A program made the position numbers and the translations under genes. A stretch of DNA of 64,000 bases, from positions 496,001 to 560,000 of the forward strand of contig NZ_CP015124.1 of the NCBI RefSeq assembly GCF_001678945.1. The letters are read 5' to 3'. Positions 37,306 through 45,638 of this stretch are shown piece after piece (the first letter of the stretch is position 1; every line of letters begins with the position of its first letter). The DNA comes from Phaeobacter gallaeciensis. GTDB taxonomy: Bacteria; Pseudomonadota; Alphaproteobacteria; Rhodobacterales; Rhodobacteraceae. The notes beneath the pieces are model-generated. The model was not told the DNA's origin and made no database searches. It was given only the letters and a program-made list of their open reading frames with translations.

Positions 37306-38807
37306 GTCGTCTTTCGCGCCGTAGTTTCCTTGCCGGTGTCTCCGGCCTTGCGCTGACAGCTCCGCTCGCGGCCAAAGCCGCCTCCGTTCCGTTCCGGCAT
37401 CAGGATGTCATCGACAAGGCCCGCATGCTGGCACAGATGCCTTATCACACGCGTGCTAAGGTGCCGCAGGACTGGCTGGATCTCACCTATGAGGATTATC
37501 AGACCCGCTGGTTCCGCAGCCGCGACGCGCTGTGGAGCAAGACGGAACGCAGCTATAATGTCGATTTCTTCCTGCCGGGCCTCTATTTCCCCCGTGCGGT
37601 GCAGATGCACAGCGTCGCGGACGGGCTGGCGCAGCCTGTTGCCTTTGATCTGACCCTGTTCGACAAAACAGACAAGGCACCGGATCTCAGCACCGAAGGA
37701 GCGCTGGGGTATTCGGGCTTTCGCTTGCGCACCGAGCTGAGCGAGCCGGGCAAGAAGAACGAATTCTGCGTCTTTCAGGGCGCCAGCTATTTCCGCGCCA
37801 TTGGCATCGGCCAGGCCTATGGGTTGTCGGCGCGCGGGCTGGCCCTTCACACCGGCGATGCCGAAGGAGAGGAATTCCCCGAGTTCACCGAATTCTGGCT
37901 GGAGGCCCCTGCCCCCGGCCAGCGCCACATGGTCGTGCATGCGCTGATGGATTCGCCCTCGGTCGCAGGCGCCTACCGGTTCACCATCACCCCCGGCGCC
38001 GCCTGCGTGATGGAGGTCGAAGCAACGCTGTTCCCACGCGAAGAGCTGACCCACGCGGGTATCGCGCCGCTGACCTCGATGTTCCTGTTTGATCGCACCA
38101 ACCGTAACCGGTTCGACGATTTCCGCCCCGCCGTGCACGACAGCGATGGGCTTTTGATCGAGAATGGCAACGGCGAAACCCTGTGGCGACCACTGGCCAA
38201 TCCGGCGCAGCTGCAGGTGTCCTCCTTTGTCGACGAGAACCCCCGAGGTTTCGGGTTGATGCAGCGCAGCCGCAACCTGTCGGACTTCGCCGATCTTGAG
38301 GCGCATTATCAGGACCGGCCCAGCCTCTGGGTCGAACCCAAGGGCGATTGGGGCAAGGGCGCCGTCACGCTGGTAGAGATACCGGCGGACAAGGAAATCT
38401 ACGACAATATCGTCGCCTATTGGCGCCCGCGCACGCCCTATCCTGCCGGAGCCGAGGTGCGGCTTGATTACCGCCTGACCTGGGGCCCCGGCCCCACTGG
38501 TACGCTAGCGCAGGTGGTGGACACCGCCGCGGGCGCACGTGTCTTTGGTGACCCGGGGCGGATCATGACCGTGGATTTCGAAGATCATCCGCTTTTGGCA
38601 GGCGATCCCGAAAACTTCGACGTCGTGCTTTCCTCGCCGCATGTCGAGCTCAGCACCGGGGTCCTGCAGCGCAATCCGGCCACCGGTGGCCTGCGGCTCG
38701 CCTTCAGCTTTGAACCCGGTGACCGCTCCCTTGTGGAGCTACGGGCGGCGCTGCGCCGGGACGGGCAGCCTGCCACCGAAGTCTGGCTTTACAGGTGGAC
38801 CGCATGA
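37302..38807 (+). CDS. opgG: OpgG, glucan biosynthesis protein
   Basis: 501 aa periplasmic protein needed to build or branch osmoregulated glucans. The start at 37302 overlaps the opgC stop. A twin-arginine signal (SRRSFLAGVSGLALTAPLAAKA) is at the N-terminus. The family signature is seen in VIDKARMLAQMPY, LTYEDYQTRWFRSRDALW, FFLPGLYFPRAVQMH, GASYFRAIGIGQAYGLSARGLALHTGDAEGEEFPEFTEFWLE and MFLFDRTNRNRFDDFRPAVHDSDGLLIENGNGETLWRPLANP. The C-terminal Ig-like domain is complete. It is coupled to opgH by a 4-bp overlap. Confidence 0.95.
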   Translation: MSRLSRRSFLAGVSGLALTAPLAAKAASVPFRHQDVIDKARMLAQMPYHTRAKVPQDWLDLTYEDYQTRWFRSRDALWSKTERSYNVDFFLPGLYFPRAVQMHSVADGLAQPVAFDLTLFDKTDKAPDLSTEGALGYSGFRLRTELSEPGKKNEFCVFQGASYFRAIGIGQAYGLSARGLALHTGDAEGEEFPEFTEFWLEAPAPGQRHMVVHALMDSPSVAGAYRFTITPGAACVMEVEATLFPREELTHAGIAPLTSMFLFDRTNRNRFDDFRPAVHDSDGLLIENGNGETLWRPLANPAQLQVSSFVDENPRGFGLMQRSRNLSDFADLEAHYQDRPSLWVEPKGDWGKGAVTLVEIPADKEIYDNIVAYWRPRTPYPAGAEVRLDYRLTWGPGPTGTLAQVVDTAAGARVFGDPGRIMTVDFEDHPLLAGDPENFDVVLSSPHVELSTGVLQRNPATGGLRLAFSFEPGDRSLVELRAALRRDGQPATEVWLYRWTA

Positions 38808-40723
38808 AAGATCTGATCTCCGCCCCCTCTGCGGCGAAGATGCTGCCGCCCGAACAGCCCATGGCGATGCCAGAGCAGAACTTTGGCGCCGCTTTCCGCG
38901 ACATGAGCGCCCCCGGGACCGCGCCGCAGATGCGCGTGGCGCTCTGGCGGGTCATTGCCTTTTCCCCGGCGATGGTTGCAACCGCCTTGCTGACCTTCGT
39001 GATGCAAGGCTGGTTTGCCGATGGCGGCTTCATGATGATCGAGGTTCTGCTTCTGGCGCTCATTGCCTTCAATTTCTTCTGGATCTGCTTTTCGGTCTCC
39101 ACCGTGCTCTTGGGCCTGTTCAGCCTGTGGCAGCGCAGGCAAGAGGCCGAACGCCGGGTTCCGACCGGTCCCATCGCACCCGACACGCCGCCGCTTACCG
39201 TTGCGGTGCTGGTGCCCGTCCACAACGAAGATCCGGCCGCCGTGTTCGGCAACGCCCGCACTATGCTGGAGGATCTGCATGCCTGGGGCGGCGCGCATGA
39301 TTACGCCATGTTCATCCTGTCCGACACACGGGATGACCGCATCGCGGCGCAGGAACTGGCGGGCGTAGAGGCGCTGCGCGCCGCGCTGCCGCCCGGTATC
39401 CGGCTCTACTATCGCCGCCGCGAGGACAACACCGGGCGCAAGGCGGGAAATATCGCGGATTGGGTGCGCCGATGGGGCGGTGGCTATGACGCCATGCTGG
39501 TGCTGGATGCCGACAGTCTGATGACCGGCCGGGCGATTGCCCAACTGGCCGATGCGCTGCGACGTGATCCGGCTGCCGGGCTGATCCAGAGCTTCCCACA
39601 GCTGATCGGCGCCAGATCCGTCTTTGGCCGCATGCAGCAGTTTGCCAACGGGGTCTATGGCCTGGCCATGGCCGAAGGGCTGGCGCGCTGGGTCGGCGCC
39701 GAGGGCAACTACTGGGGCCATAACGCCATCCTGCGCACCCGCGCCTTTGCCGCCTGCGCCGGACTGCCCGAGCTGCAACAGACGTTCGGCGGCAAGACCC
39801 TGATCATGAGCCATGATTTCGTCGAGGCAGGGCTGCTACGTCGGGCCGGCTGGGGCGTGCATTTCCTGCCCCAGATCCAGGGGTCTTACGAGGAGACGCC
39901 GCCGACCCTGATCGACCACATCCTACGCGACCGGCGCTGGTGCCAGGGCAATCTGCAGCACCTGAAACTGCTGCGCGCGCAGGGTTTCTGCGCGATTTCA
40001 CGGTTCCATCTCTTGCATGGGGCGATCGGGTACCTGATGGCGCCGATCTGGTTTGCGCTTCTGGTGATATGGGCGCTGATCGGTGAAGACGGGGAAACCT
40101 CGGCGCTGCAGTATTTCAGCCCCACCGACCCGCTGCGCCCCTCCTGGCCGGATATGTCAGAGCCGCGCCATGTCGCCGTGATCCTGGTTATCTATGCGAT
40201 GCTGCTGGCGCCGAAACTTCTGGCCCTTGCCGCGCTGCCCCTGACTGGCACGCGGCTATCGGATTATGGCGGCGGTCGGCAGTTCGCGCTCTCCGTAGTC
40301 TCCGAAATCCTGCTGGCAATCCTTTATGCGCCGATCCTGATGGTGCAGCAGATGATCGCCGTCCTGCGTAGCGCCCTGCGCCTGCAACGGGGCTGGGCGC
40401 CGCAGGCGCGGGATGGCGGGCGCTATGGGCTGAAGACCATGCTGATCTGTCATGCACTCGAATTCACCAGCGGTCTTGCGCTCAGCGCCGGGATCCTGGC
40501 CGGGATGGTTTCCGTCTGGCTGGCGCCAATTGCCCTGTCGCTGGTACTGGTGCTGCCGCTGTCGGCCCTGTCGGGGATGCGTCCCGCGCTTCGACTCAGG
40601 TTCTGGATGGGTACGCGCGAGGTTTTTGCCGAACCCCGTATCGCCCGGACCGCCCGGACCTATCGCAAAGCGGTTGAACGCGTCTTTGCCGGGGCACCTG
40701 ACCACCGTTCAGCGGCGGAATAG
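38804..40723 (+). CDS. opgH: OpgH, glucan glucosyltransferase
   Basis: 639 aa family-2 glycosyltransferase in the inner membrane that polymerises the glucan backbone from UDP-glucose. The start at 38804 (ATGA overlap with opgG) follows ACAGGTGG; a GTG at 38795 is less likely. Two N-terminal helices precede the catalytic domain with VAVLVPVHNEDPAAVFGNARTM, the DADSLMTG metal site, the acceptor aspartate in MSHDFVEAGLLRRAGW, and the RDRRWCQGNLQHLKLL (Q/RxxRW-like) motif. Several C-terminal helices follow. It is shorter than E. coli OpgH (847 aa), as is usual in Alphaproteobacteria. Confidence 0.95.
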   Translation: MKDLISAPSAAKMLPPEQPMAMPEQNFGAAFRDMSAPGTAPQMRVALWRVIAFSPAMVATALLTFVMQGWFADGGFMMIEVLLLALIAFNFFWICFSVSTVLLGLFSLWQRRQEAERRVPTGPIAPDTPPLTVAVLVPVHNEDPAAVFGNARTMLEDLHAWGGAHDYAMFILSDTRDDRIAAQELAGVEALRAALPPGIRLYYRRREDNTGRKAGNIADWVRRWGGGYDAMLVLDADSLMTGRAIAQLADALRRDPAAGLIQSFPQLIGARSVFGRMQQFANGVYGLAMAEGLARWVGAEGNYWGHNAILRTRAFAACAGLPELQQTFGGKTLIMSHDFVEAGLLRRAGWGVHFLPQIQGSYEETPPTLIDHILRDRRWCQGNLQHLKLLRAQGFCAISRFHLLHGAIGYLMAPIWFALLVIWALIGEDGETSALQYFSPTDPLRPSWPDMSEPRHVAVILVIYAMLLAPKLLALAALPLTGTRLSDYGGGRQFALSVVSEILLAILYAPILMVQQMIAVLRSALRLQRGWAPQARDGGRYGLKTMLICHALEFTSGLALSAGILAGMVSVWLAPIALSLVLVLPLSALSGMRPALRLRFWMGTREVFAEPRIARTARTYRKAVERVFAGAPDHRSAAE

Positions 40724-40744
40724 TAGAACCGCGTGCCCCGGGCG

Positions 40745-41662
40745 TCAGTCCGGGGTCCGCTCAAACCACTCGACGACCCGCGTCGGCCAGGTGTCCGGAA
40801 TGCGGTGCCCCCCCGGACCGAGCGTCAGTTCAATATCGCCCCCGGATTGGCAATCCCAGCGGCGATGCAGCTCCGCTCCGGTAACCCACAAGCGATCAGG
40901 CGCGTCATCGGCGCAGCCGTTCACCTGCCGCCACAGGGCCAGCCCGGCAAAGATATCATCCTGTTCGCGCGTGCTGCTGCCCAGAATGCGCCCCTCCAGT
41001 GGTACGACCTTGTCGGCCCAGCCGTGAGTGTGCAGCAACCGGACAGGACCGGCGCAGGTCTCGGGCCGTGGCCGCCAGAATCCTCCCGCCACCGGAGCGA
41101 AGGCAGCAAAATCCCCGGGATGGGCGCAGGCGAGGTAGTTCACCATAAAGGCCCCGGCGGAAAATCCAGCAAGAACAACCCTCTGCCGATCGATGCCGAA
41201 CCGCGACTCCGCATCGCCAAGGACCTGTTGCAGGAACTGCGCCTCATCCCGTCCCTCGGCGCCAGGCAGGAAGTTCCATGATCTCTTGCCATTCCAGCGC
41301 GGCAAGGCGGTCGGCGCGATGAGCGCATAGCCCCGCTCCTGCAGCCCCTTTACAAGGGCGCGGTTGCGCAGCACCCCGGCGCCCGAACCGCCATAGCCGT
41401 GCAGAAACACCACCGCCGGAGTGCCTTTTGCTTCCGCACTGTCTGAGGAACCCGGATCGGGTGTGGCGATGTGGTAGTCACCGGACGGCAGATCGCAAGC
41501 TTCTGCGGCAGCGCCGCAACTTGCCAATGCAGGGCGTGCGCAGAGCGCCGCCACGAACAACGAAAGAAGAGTTCCTCCGGCCCGGCGGAGGCGCAGGCTG
41601 CGCCGTCGGCGCGCGGGGCCTAGCCCTGCCACCGCGCCACCGGCAGGTTGCCCGCGATCCAT
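40745..41662 (-). CDS. Secreted esterase, polyhydroxybutyrate depolymerase-like (LpqC family)
   Basis: 305 aa alpha/beta-hydrolase. A signal sequence (about residues 27-47, ending ARPALA) follows an arginine-rich start. Key motifs are VVFLHGYGGSGAG (oxyanion loop), the nucleophile serine in VVLAGFSAGAFMV, an Asp in HTHGWADKVVPLEG and a His near LGPGGHRIPDTW. The nucleophile sits in GFSAG, as in feruloyl esterase/PHB depolymerase-like proteins. No polymer-binding domain is present. The start at 41662 lies inside the rhodanese gene (43-bp overlap) and is not firmly supported by a ribosome-binding site. Confidence 0.82.
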   Translation of the reverse strand: MDRGQPAGGAVAGLGPARRRRSLRLRRAGGTLLSLFVAALCARPALASCGAAAEACDLPSGDYHIATPDPGSSDSAEAKGTPAVVFLHGYGGSGAGVLRNRALVKGLQERGYALIAPTALPRWNGKRSWNFLPGAEGRDEAQFLQQVLGDAESRFGIDRQRVVLAGFSAGAFMVNYLACAHPGDFAAFAPVAGGFWRPRPETCAGPVRLLHTHGWADKVVPLEGRILGSSTREQDDIFAGLALWRQVNGCADDAPDRLWVTGAELHRRWDCQSGGDIELTLGPGGHRIPDTWPTRVVEWFERTPD

Positions 41663-42126
41663 CCCGGTCCGGCACCAGAGCCGAGCATACCTTCGGGTAC
41701 ATCCATGATCTGTGAAAACCCTGCCTCTGCCATGCGCCGCACCATCCGGGCCGAACGCACACCGCGGGCGCAGATCAGCGCCACCGGCGCGGCGCGGTTG
41801 CCACCCAATGCGCGGGACAGCGCCTCAGTAAAATCGTCACGACGCATGTCAATCTGGACGCTACCGACCGGAACGCCGGTACTGCGCCATTCCCGGGGGG
41901 TGCGGATGTCCACCAAGGTGATCGCCCCCGCTCCGGCAGCGGAAAACGGCTCGGCCACGGACAGGCGCGGACGGTCGTGATCCGGCGCGGGCCGATATCG
42001 CCAGGCCACCGCGCCGACCGCCGCAGCGCCCAGAAGAATGCCCGCAGAGGACAACAGCTTGCGCCGCGACATAGTGACCGGCCGCCCGCTGGCCTCCTGC
42101 GTCTCCGCACTGATTGGGTCTTGCAT
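41620..42126 (-). CDS. Membrane-anchored or exported rhodanese-like protein
   Basis: 168 aa. A basic, twin-arginine-like N-terminus (MSRRKLLSSAGILLGAAAVGAVAW, about residues 19-42) is followed by a single rhodanese domain with ITLVDIRTPREWRSTGVPVGSVQIDM. The active-site cysteine is in VALICARGVRSARMV. Rhodaneses transfer sulfur from donors such as thiosulfate. The start at 42126 follows TTGGAGAGACGCAG. It is cotranscribed with the downstream esterase-like gene. A link with the sox system 14 kb away is possible but not shown. Confidence 0.87.
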   Translation of the reverse strand: MQDPISAETQEASGRPVTMSRRKLLSSAGILLGAAAVGAVAWRYRPAPDHDRPRLSVAEPFSAAGAGAITLVDIRTPREWRSTGVPVGSVQIDMRRDDFTEALSRALGGNRAAPVALICARGVRSARMVRRMAEAGFSQIMDVPEGMLGSGAGPGWIAGNLPVARWQG

Positions 42127-42423
42127 CTGCGTCTCTCCAATAACCGGGAAAACACGCCCCGCAGCGCCGTGTTTCAGGCGGGTGTCATCCCTTTGGACAC
42201 CGTTCTAGCAGCATTTGTATTCCCGATCAGCACAGAGGGCGAATTTTGGCCATTCAAAATCTTGTCAACTCCGCCCCCCAGCCCCAAGTAGTGGCGCAAT
42301 GTCCAACAATTCCAGCGTCATTTGCCCGATCTTCCTCAGAACCGGGCCTGCGGGGCTGGCACAGAAGCGAAAAATTGCTTAGGCAAAGTCAAAATTCGCC
42401 TAGCCCTACCAGGAGATCTGCAC
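42127..42423. other. Divergent region between the rhodanese and mrp genes
   Basis: This 297-bp non-coding stretch must contain both divergent promoters. No confident -35/-10 pair, operator or small gene could be recognised. The end carries the AGGAGATCTG ribosome-binding site of mrpAB at 42411-42420. Confidence 0.5.
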
Positions 42424-45285
42424 GTGTCCCTGTTTTTGATTGCGGCCCTGCCTTTTCTAGGAGCGGTCTTTCCCGCTCTGCTGATCCGGGCGGGGCGTAA
42501 CGCCTCCGCTTCGGCGGCTGGTCTGACCACCTTCCTGGCCCTGACCGGCCTTCTGCTGCATGCCCCCGCTGTATTTCGCGGAGAGGTCATCACAGCCACA
42601 TTCGACTGGCTGCCCGGTCTGGGGCTCAGTGCGAATTTCTTTCTGGATGGGCTTGGGTTTCTCTTTGCTACGCTGATCCTTGGGATCGGAATGCTGATCA
42701 TCCTCTACGCGCGGTTTTACCTTTCACGCGAAGATCCTATGGGACAGTTCTACACCTACCTGTTGCTGTTTCAGGGTGCGATGGTCGGCATCGTCCTCTC
42801 AGATAACATCTTGTTGTTGCTGGTGTTCTGGGAGCTGACCTCGCTGTCCTCTTTCCTGCTCATCGGATACTGGAAACACCTTCCCGAAGGGCGTCAGGGC
42901 GCGCGCATGGCGCTGACCGTGACCGGCTCCGGTGGCCTAGCGATGATCGGGGGCATGCTGATCCTCGGCAATATCGTCGGCTCTTATGATCTTAGCGTGA
43001 TCCTGGAGAACAAGGACCTTATCCAGGCGTCGCCGCTCTACATGCCCGCGCTGATCCTGATCCTGCTGGGCTGTTTCACCAAATCGGCACAGTTCCCGTT
43101 CCATTTCTGGCTGCCCCACGCCATGGCGGCGCCGACGCCGGTTTCGGCCTATCTGCACTCCGCCACCATGGTGAAAGCAGGCCTGTTCCTGATGGCGCGG
43201 ATGTGGCCGGTTCTGGCCGGCACGCCGGAGTGGTTCTACATCGTGGCGACCACCGGCCTTGTGACGATGCTCATCGGTGCCGTGATTGCCCTGTTCAAGG
43301 ATGACCTCAAAGGCTTGCTGGCCTTTTCCACCGTCAGCCATCTGGGCCTGATCACCATGCTTCTGGGCTTTGGCACCAAGATCGCAGCGGTTGCCGCCGT
43401 GTTCCACATCATCAACCACGCCACATTCAAGGCGGCGCTGTTCATGTCGGCCGGGATCGTCGATCACGAGGCGCACACCCGTGACATCAAACGTCTGGGC
43501 GGTCTGCGCCACCTGATGCCGGTGACCTTCACCATCGCCTTTGTCGCCGCCCTGTCGATGGCGGGTATCCCGCCCTTCAACGGCTTCCTGTCCAAGGAGA
43601 TGATGCTGGAGGAAACCGTACACACGGTCTGGGCCGGATCGCACTATCTGGTGCCGGGCCTTGCACTGATCGCGGCGCTGTTCTCGGCAGCCTATTCCTT
43701 CCGCTTCATCGTTCATGTCTTCTTTGGCCCCAAGCGGGACGACTATCCCGCGCATCCCCATGATCCGGGTGCGGGCATGTGGCTGGCCCCGGCCTTCCTG
43801 ATCACGCTGGTGGTGCTGATCGGCCTGTTCTCGGCCAAGATCGCCGGGCCACTGGTGGCCGTGGCCGCTGGCGCCGTGATTGGTGGAGAAGAACTGCCCT
43901 ATTACTCGCTGAAACTCTGGCATGGTTTGACGCCCGCCCTTTACATGTCGCTGGTGGCTGTGGGCGGCGGTGGGCTGCTGCTCGCGCTGCACAAGCCCCT
44001 GATGCGCGCCTGGAACGCCGCCCCCCGCCCCGAGGCCAAGGATATCTTTGATGCCCTGATGGCGGTGCTGGCGCGTCTGGCCAAGGCGATCACCGACGGG
44101 CTGCACAATGGCTCCATCACCCGCTATGGCGCGGTGATGATCAGCTTTACCGTGGCGATCAGTTGGTATGCCTATTCCACCGGCACCACTGGCCCGGCAA
44201 CCCGCAGCCTGCAGGAAATCGGCGCGATCCCGGCACTCGGGTGGCTCAGCCTGGTTCTCGCAACGCTGCTGATCGTTGCGCGTCACCGCAACCGCCTGCT
44301 GGCACTGGTCCTGATCGGCGTCGTGGGTCTGGTGGTCTCCATGTCGTTCAACTACCTGTCGGCCCCCGATCTGGCGCTGACCCAGCTGTCGGTCGAGGTT
44401 GTGACCATCGTGCTGATGCTTCTGGCGCTGAACTTCATGCCCAAGGAAACCCCGGTCGAGACCCCGGCGCTGATCCGGCTGCGCGATGGTGCCATCGCCG
44501 TTGTGGCTGGTCTTGGCGCAGGCGGGCTGATCTATGCGCTGATGACGCGCGATTTCGCGGCGCCCAGCATTTCCGAATTCCACCTCGCCAACTCTTACAA
44601 GGGCGGCGGCGGCACCAATGTGGTGAACGTCATTCTGGTGGATTTCCGGGGCTTTGATACCTTTGGCGAGATTATCGTTCTCGGCATCGCGGCACTGGTC
44701 ATCTATGCCCTGACCGAGGCGGTTCTGGGCACCCGCGTGCGGGCCTATCTGCTGAACCGAAAACCGGATCTGCCGCAGGCAGGCGATGCCCACCCGATGA
44801 TGATGGTGGTCGCGACCCGCGTGATGATGCCGCTGGCGTTGATGGTGGCGGCCTATATCTTCTTCCGGGGTCACAACCTGCCGGGCGGCGGCTTTATCGC
44901 CGGTCTGATCGCGGCCATTGCTGTCATCATGCAATACATGGCCTCCGGCTTTGCCTGGACCTCTGAACGGCAGCGGTTCTACTACCACGGCATCATCGGC
45001 TCCGGCGTGCTGATCGCCGCCGCGACCGGTATCGGCGCCTGGTTCAACGACATGCCGTTCCTGACCTCGGCCTTTGGCTATATCCACTGGCCGCCGCTGA
45101 AAGAATTCGAATGGGCCACCGCTGCGCTGTTCGACCTCGGCGTCTTCCTGGCGGTGGTCGGCGCGGTGCTCCTGGCACTGGAAAGCCTCTCCCGCTTTGC
45201 CTGGCAGCCGGGGATTTCCTCGGAGTACGCCATGGACATCAACCCGGCCCGCGATGACGAGCCCAAGAACGAAAACGAGGTCTGA
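42424..45285 (+). CDS. mrpA: Na+(K+)/H+ antiporter subunit A/B fusion (MrpAB/PhaAB)
   Basis: 953 aa membrane protein, the core of the Mrp secondary antiporter. It starts at GTG 42424, eight bases after AGGAG; an in-frame ATG at 42322 has no such site. Residues about 1-500 resemble NuoL, with the lysine-bearing LGCFTKSAQFPFHFWLPHAMAAPTPVSAYLHSATMVKAG and the FKAALFMSAGIVDHE histidine region. Further helices (DUF4040-like) include NYLSAPDLALTQLSVEVV. The C-terminal 150 residues are an MrpB domain (RGHNLPGGGFIAGLIAAIAVIMQYMASG). The A-B fusion marks a group 2 Mrp system, like the Sinorhizobium pha operon. Role: pH and Na+/K+ homeostasis. Confidence 0.96.
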   Translation: MSLFLIAALPFLGAVFPALLIRAGRNASASAAGLTTFLALTGLLLHAPAVFRGEVITATFDWLPGLGLSANFFLDGLGFLFATLILGIGMLIILYARFYLSREDPMGQFYTYLLLFQGAMVGIVLSDNILLLLVFWELTSLSSFLLIGYWKHLPEGRQGARMALTVTGSGGLAMIGGMLILGNIVGSYDLSVILENKDLIQASPLYMPALILILLGCFTKSAQFPFHFWLPHAMAAPTPVSAYLHSATMVKAGLFLMARMWPVLAGTPEWFYIVATTGLVTMLIGAVIALFKDDLKGLLAFSTVSHLGLITMLLGFGTKIAAVAAVFHIINHATFKAALFMSAGIVDHEAHTRDIKRLGGLRHLMPVTFTIAFVAALSMAGIPPFNGFLSKEMMLEETVHTVWAGSHYLVPGLALIAALFSAAYSFRFIVHVFFGPKRDDYPAHPHDPGAGMWLAPAFLITLVVLIGLFSAKIAGPLVAVAAGAVIGGEELPYYSLKLWHGLTPALYMSLVAVGGGGLLLALHKPLMRAWNAAPRPEAKDIFDALMAVLARLAKAITDGLHNGSITRYGAVMISFTVAISWYAYSTGTTGPATRSLQEIGAIPALGWLSLVLATLLIVARHRNRLLALVLIGVVGLVVSMSFNYLSAPDLALTQLSVEVVTIVLMLLALNFMPKETPVETPALIRLRDGAIAVVAGLGAGGLIYALMTRDFAAPSISEFHLANSYKGGGGTNVVNVILVDFRGFDTFGEIIVLGIAALVIYALTEAVLGTRVRAYLLNRKPDLPQAGDAHPMMMVVATRVMMPLALMVAAYIFFRGHNLPGGGFIAGLIAAIAVIMQYMASGFAWTSERQRFYYHGIIGSGVLIAAATGIGAWFNDMPFLTSAFGYIHWPPLKEFEWATAALFDLGVFLAVVGAVLLALESLSRFAWQPGISSEYAMDINPARDDEPKNENEV

Positions 45286-45287
45286 GC

Positions 45288-45638
45288 ATGGAACTTCTGG
45301 TTGCTTCGGCTGTTGGTATCCTGACCGCCGCAGGGATTTACCTGATCCTGCGCAAACGCACCTTTCCGGTGATTCTGGGCCTGTCGCTGGTATCCTATGC
45401 GGTGAACGTCTTCCTGTTCGCCACTGGGCGCCTGATGGTCAACGCGCCGCCCATCCTCAACAAATACGAGGAAGTCGCCTACACGGATCCGCTGCCGCAG
45501 GCGCTGGTTCTGACGGCGATCGTGATCTCTTTCGGGATGACGGCGGTTGTGGTGATGATCGCGCTGGGGGCCTTCCTGTCCTCGCGCGATGACCGCATCG
45601 ACATGACCAGCGATACGCAGTCGGGAGAGGACGCATGA
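45288..45638 (+). CDS. mrpC: Na+/H+ antiporter subunit C (MrpC/PhaC)
   Basis: 116 aa, NuoK-like, three transmembrane helices. Conserved features are AAGIYLILRKRTFPVILGLSLVSYAVNVFLFATG and DPLPQALVLTAIVISFGMTAVVV. It lies 2 bp after mrpA and overlaps mrpD by 4 bp. It is an integral subunit of the seven-function Mrp complex. Confidence 0.96.
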   Translation: MELLVASAVGILTAAGIYLILRKRTFPVILGLSLVSYAVNVFLFATGRLMVNAPPILNKYEEVAYTDPLPQALVLTAIVISFGMTAVVVMIALGAFLSSRDDRIDMTSDTQSGEDA

